Shown piece after piece: positions 53,236 to 55,681 of a stretch of DNA of 55,681 nt. Source of the DNA: Flammeovirgaceae bacterium (GTDB taxonomy: Bacteria; Bacteroidota; Bacteroidia; Cytophagales; Cyclobacteriaceae). Positions within the stretch are counted from its first letter, which is position 1. Each line of letters starts with the position of its first letter. Position numbers and translations under genes: made by a program. The notes below the pieces were generated by a model. It searched no databases and was not told where the DNA came from. It saw nothing but the letters and a program-made list of their open reading frames with translations. The stretch covers positions 1 to 55,681 of the forward strand of contig JAJTGQ010000069.1 in the NCBI GenBank assembly GCA_021299455.1, read 5' to 3'.

Positions 53236-53360
53236 AAGTGGGTTTACTTGAGCTGAAAGTTGCATTACAGTATTCATACAATGGGTGGTTGTTTCGATAA
53301 AGATACTAAGAGTGCGACAAAATGCCGTTGGAGGCAGATATTATTCTATTCAACGATATG

Positions 53361-53471
53361 CTAATCGCGCCTTTTGCCTTTGAAAATGGCTCTGAAAACC
53401 AGGATAAAGGCAAAAAGACCAATACAAAGCATGAGCAACACTCCCGGACTCACTAATTTAACTGCGTGCAT
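53361..53471 (-). CDS. tiny single-pass membrane protein (36 residues)
   Basis: Open frame of 36 codons between the GIN-domain gene and the HHH/barrel gene. The product starts MHAVKLVSPGVLLML and has one hydrophobic helix (about residues 9-27, VLLMLCIGLFAFILVF), ending in a basic tail (FKGKRRD). The composition and topology (basic C-terminal end) suit a small inner-membrane protein. No family is recognised. Confidence 0.55.
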   Translation of the reverse strand: MHAVKLVSPGVLLMLCIGLFAFILVFRAIFKGKRRD

Positions 53472-53519
53472 AATTTTAGGTTATTTCAATTTGTTTTAAG
53501 TGCAACGGACGGCAGTTTA

Positions 53520-55571
53520 CTAAAACCTTATCCTAACCTGAAATCTAACATCGTTTCGGGTATTTCCCATAATTGACTCCCCATTTGATCCAATAACATC
53601 TCGATCAGTAAATCGTGTTTGTGCCCACCGAACCCAGAAATCGATTTTTTCAGAGAGCCGATATTGAACTAATAGAAAATGCCGAACTCCGCGACCGCTA
53701 TAGGCAGGAAAGGTAAAGGCAAGCCAAACATCTTTTTCATACACATAAAGGCGATTGTCAAAGTCGTCTGTATCAAACAGAACATACCTACCTGAGATCG
53801 AAAATTTTTTCCAATCAAGTGATGCGTCCTGCATGACAGCAACACCTTGTGTGCTTTTCCCGGAGAAATCAAAAGTGCTGAATTGTGCTCTACTTCGAAA
53901 GCTAAGATAGGGAGTGGCACTATAATCGAGGTTAACCCAATAGTTTCTTTTAATACCAAGGTCTGTCAGATACAAATTCACATCTGCACTGGTATTGCGC
54001 TGCTTTATTTCTTCTCTTGCTTGCAGAAAGAAGGAAATAGTTTTAGACGGTTTGTAGTTGAACCGGATCAACCATTCACTTCCTTCAGAAGGCGCGTAGC
54101 TCCGGAATTTTAACCAGGGAAACTGAAAAAGATCTACATATCCAGCCAGTGAGTATTTCTTGTTAAAGGAATATTTCCAACCCCAATAAAAACCGGACTC
54201 ATTTTGGGCTATTGAGTTTTCAGCCAAGGCATTACTGTAAAAGCTATAAAAGTTACGATCAAACTTTCGATAGAGCATCGAGATATCGAGCTTCGGGGTT
54301 ATGCTTGCCAAGATTCCCGCAACAAGCGCTTGCCCATGCTGAATGGTTTGTACAAACTCACTAAAGATGGACACGTTGTTGATCGAATAGTTTAGAAACG
54401 CCCCGACATTTGTATTGTCACTTCCCTTGAACGCAAATTGATTGTATTGATTTTCTTTTCTAAAAATGGGAATGCTGAACTGAGTAGTGTGAAAAATTAG
54501 TCCTGCATCCAGCGATTTATTTTTGTAGTTCACAACTACTGCCAGATTGTTTTCGGTCAAACTATTTCGGTTTGCAAGTTCGGATGGGGTGCGGTGAAGC
54601 CCGGAAAAGTTAAATGAGGACAATACATTTTGGATGGTGTCTTGCACATTGCCATCGCGGCCACGCGAAGATAGCATCGTGTGAAGAGTGAAATTTTTAG
54701 CCGGCTCATAAGTCATAGCAGCCCCTCGAAAATAACCGGCTTCATAAATGGATGTGTAAGGAAGGAATCCCAGGTTGCTTCTTCGGACAGTTGTAACAGC
54801 CTCCCCATTCTTTCCAATTCCGAATACAGATCCCAGCGCGATGCCTTGGCCAAATTGCGCTTGGTAGTCGCCCACAATCAGGTTTTTTATTTTTTGTTTA
54901 TTGACGATCTGTGCATGAAAAGATATATAATCAAAACCATAATATTTTTTTGAGGGGTTCCAACTGATGTTTTCTCCGGCATCTTTTTCTACCGTAAACC
55001 CCAAACTAAAATCACCAGGCCTGCTAGTACGAAAACGTGCGTAGAAGTTCCCTGGCGAACCAGCATACCTTCGACTACTATCCGTTTCCTTTGCATAACC
55101 TTGTTGCTCTTCTAGCGTTCGTGAATACCGAAGCAATAGATAATTATTTTTTTCACCGCCTATCCGTTGGAAAATACTTTTGTCCAATACTGAACCTACT
55201 TCTGTAACTTTGACAAACGGGACAAGCTTTAAAAAAAGCTCTTTTGTAAATCCCTCAACATTTTGAAGTTCGTATACAGAAAGCAGTTTGCCTGCCTTTT
55301 CACGATAACTTATGAAGGAATTTATTTGTTGTGGGCTTAGGATATAAAATGCCGCCAGTTGTTCTTTAGTAATACTATTGAGCTCTAGTGGATTGGAGAT
55401 AAGTTGGAGATAATTTTCGTAGAGATCTTGATAGTCAATATCTAAGTCCCGTGTGGCAAAAATTTCATCAACAAGTGAGGAGGCGTCTATCTCTTTTCGG
55501 GGATAGTCTTGTGCGTAAGACTTTGTCCCTATGAATAAAGATAAGCTGATGTAAAAAATTCCCGACTTCAT
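53520..55571 (-). CDS. ComEA-like helix-hairpin-helix domain fused to an outer-membrane barrel
   Basis: A 683-residue exported protein with signal peptide MKSGIFYISLSLFIGTKSYAQ. Residues 60-120 match tandem helix-hairpin-helix motifs (NPLELNSITKEQLAAF, QINSFISYREKAGKLLSVYEL, QNVEGFTKELFLKLVPFV), as in ComEA, which binds DNA without sequence preference. Residues about 140-683 form alternating amphipathic strands with aromatic girdles ending in FQVRIRF, a typical outer-membrane barrel end. Bacteroidota proteins of this type are annotated as helix-hairpin-helix proteins; DNA binding is not proven. Its ATG overlaps the stop of the next upstream gene (ATGA). Confidence 0.85.
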   Translation of the reverse strand: MKSGIFYISLSLFIGTKSYAQDYPRKEIDASSLVDEIFATRDLDIDYQDLYENYLQLISNPLELNSITKEQLAAFYILSPQQINSFISYREKAGKLLSVYELQNVEGFTKELFLKLVPFVKVTEVGSVLDKSIFQRIGGEKNNYLLLRYSRTLEEQQGYAKETDSSRRYAGSPGNFYARFRTSRPGDFSLGFTVEKDAGENISWNPSKKYYGFDYISFHAQIVNKQKIKNLIVGDYQAQFGQGIALGSVFGIGKNGEAVTTVRRSNLGFLPYTSIYEAGYFRGAAMTYEPAKNFTLHTMLSSRGRDGNVQDTIQNVLSSFNFSGLHRTPSELANRNSLTENNLAVVVNYKNKSLDAGLIFHTTQFSIPIFRKENQYNQFAFKGSDNTNVGAFLNYSINNVSIFSEFVQTIQHGQALVAGILASITPKLDISMLYRKFDRNFYSFYSNALAENSIAQNESGFYWGWKYSFNKKYSLAGYVDLFQFPWLKFRSYAPSEGSEWLIRFNYKPSKTISFFLQAREEIKQRNTSADVNLYLTDLGIKRNYWVNLDYSATPYLSFRSRAQFSTFDFSGKSTQGVAVMQDASLDWKKFSISGRYVLFDTDDFDNRLYVYEKDVWLAFTFPAYSGRGVRHFLLVQYRLSEKIDFWVRWAQTRFTDRDVIGSNGESIMGNTRNDVRFQVRIRF

Positions 55572-55681
55572 TTTTTATTCTTTTTGGGAATCAAGTAGAT
55601 GGCAGAGGCTTGGTGGGCTGCTCCTGACAACTGACCAAAACGAATGGCATAGTCTATTTTTAATTTGTTTTTGTGGAATCC
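55568..55681 (-). CDS. C-terminal end of a probable outer-membrane protein (runs off the window)
   Basis: Thirty-seven codons and the stop of a gene entering from the right edge. The sequence includes KIDYAIRFGQLSGAAHQASAIYL, reading as the last strands of a barrel (a conserved ...GxxHQ... loop between strands occurs at the end of PorV/UPF0164-like barrels), followed by a Lys-rich tail. Identification is only suggestive. The stop overlaps the next gene's start (ATGA), so the two are probably co-translated. Confidence 0.6.
   Translation of the reverse strand, partial: GFHKNKLKIDYAIRFGQLSGAAHQASAIYLIPKKNKK

Noticed and set aside
1-55681. Mobile elements, phage genes or defence islands
   Set aside because: I found no transposase, integrase, restriction or Cas gene; the MNT/HEPN pair is the only possible accessory module.

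Overview
The window reads as chromosomal DNA of a Bacteroidota bacterium, most likely of the Cytophagales type. The evidence is a fused lpxC-fabZ gene, the two-domain regulator PorX of the type IX secretion system (T9SS), three secreted proteins with T9SS C-terminal sorting domains, HmuY-like lipoproteins, a GIN-domain protein, a DnaG whose zinc ligands are replaced, and several promoters of the Bacteroidota form (TTG, 20-24 nt, TAnnTTTG). There is no transposase, integrase, phage gene or CRISPR array, and no gene-free stretch longer than 300 bases. I see one tRNA, three hairpin terminators, four strong or fair promoters and two heptamer-period repeats.

Layout. 1-4825 (minus strand): lipid A genes lpxD, lpxC/fabZ and lpxA, followed by the first 49 codons of an ABC ATPase gene and preceded by an HD phosphohydrolase gene. 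4965-8173 (plus): porX, tsaE and ald with overlapping ends. 8223-14335: an ABA4-like membrane protein, two SGNH hydrolases, and a tesA / ybbA / ybbP-like set in the arrangement known from E. coli, then a probable outer-membrane protein. 14351-20030 (minus): an operon for a secreted protein usually database-labelled 'asparagine synthetase B', a small lipoprotein and a 1322-residue Asp-box propeller protein exported by T9SS. 20147-26093: a MacB-like permease, then an AraC regulator divergent from a TonB receptor and two HmuY-family lipoproteins. 26106-28360: DUF3817 protein, tRNA(CAT), HAD hydrolase, M50 protease. 28344-35839 (minus): metalloprotease M43, ddl, an MNT/HEPN pair, a PASTA protein and a further T9SS cargo. 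35940-37303 (minus): mrp and a NifU-like gene. 37472-42076 (plus): dnaG, ribBA, an exported protein and surE. 42081-49351 (minus): a sensor kinase gene, then a DUF255 thioredoxin-fold gene, a NamZ muramidase gene and priA. 49506-55681: an RRM protein with a long leader, an NTF2-like protein, a gamma-glutamyltransferase-family enzyme, a GIN-domain protein, a tiny membrane ORF, a helix-hairpin-helix/beta-barrel protein and the end of another probable barrel protein.

How the parts connect. The common theme is the envelope: lipid A synthesis, cell-wall enzymes (Ddl, PASTA, NamZ), lipoprotein/lipid-type ABC systems, T9SS control and cargo, and TonB-dependent uptake. The rest is housekeeping (replication priming and restart, riboflavin, tRNA modification, Fe-S carriers). 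The items I find most worth following are the HmuY-like pair that contains no histidine, the three-gene secreted operon at 14405-20030, the ComEA-like HHH domain joined to a barrel at 53520-55571, and the signal-peptide-less NamZ encoded in frame behind the DUF255 gene.
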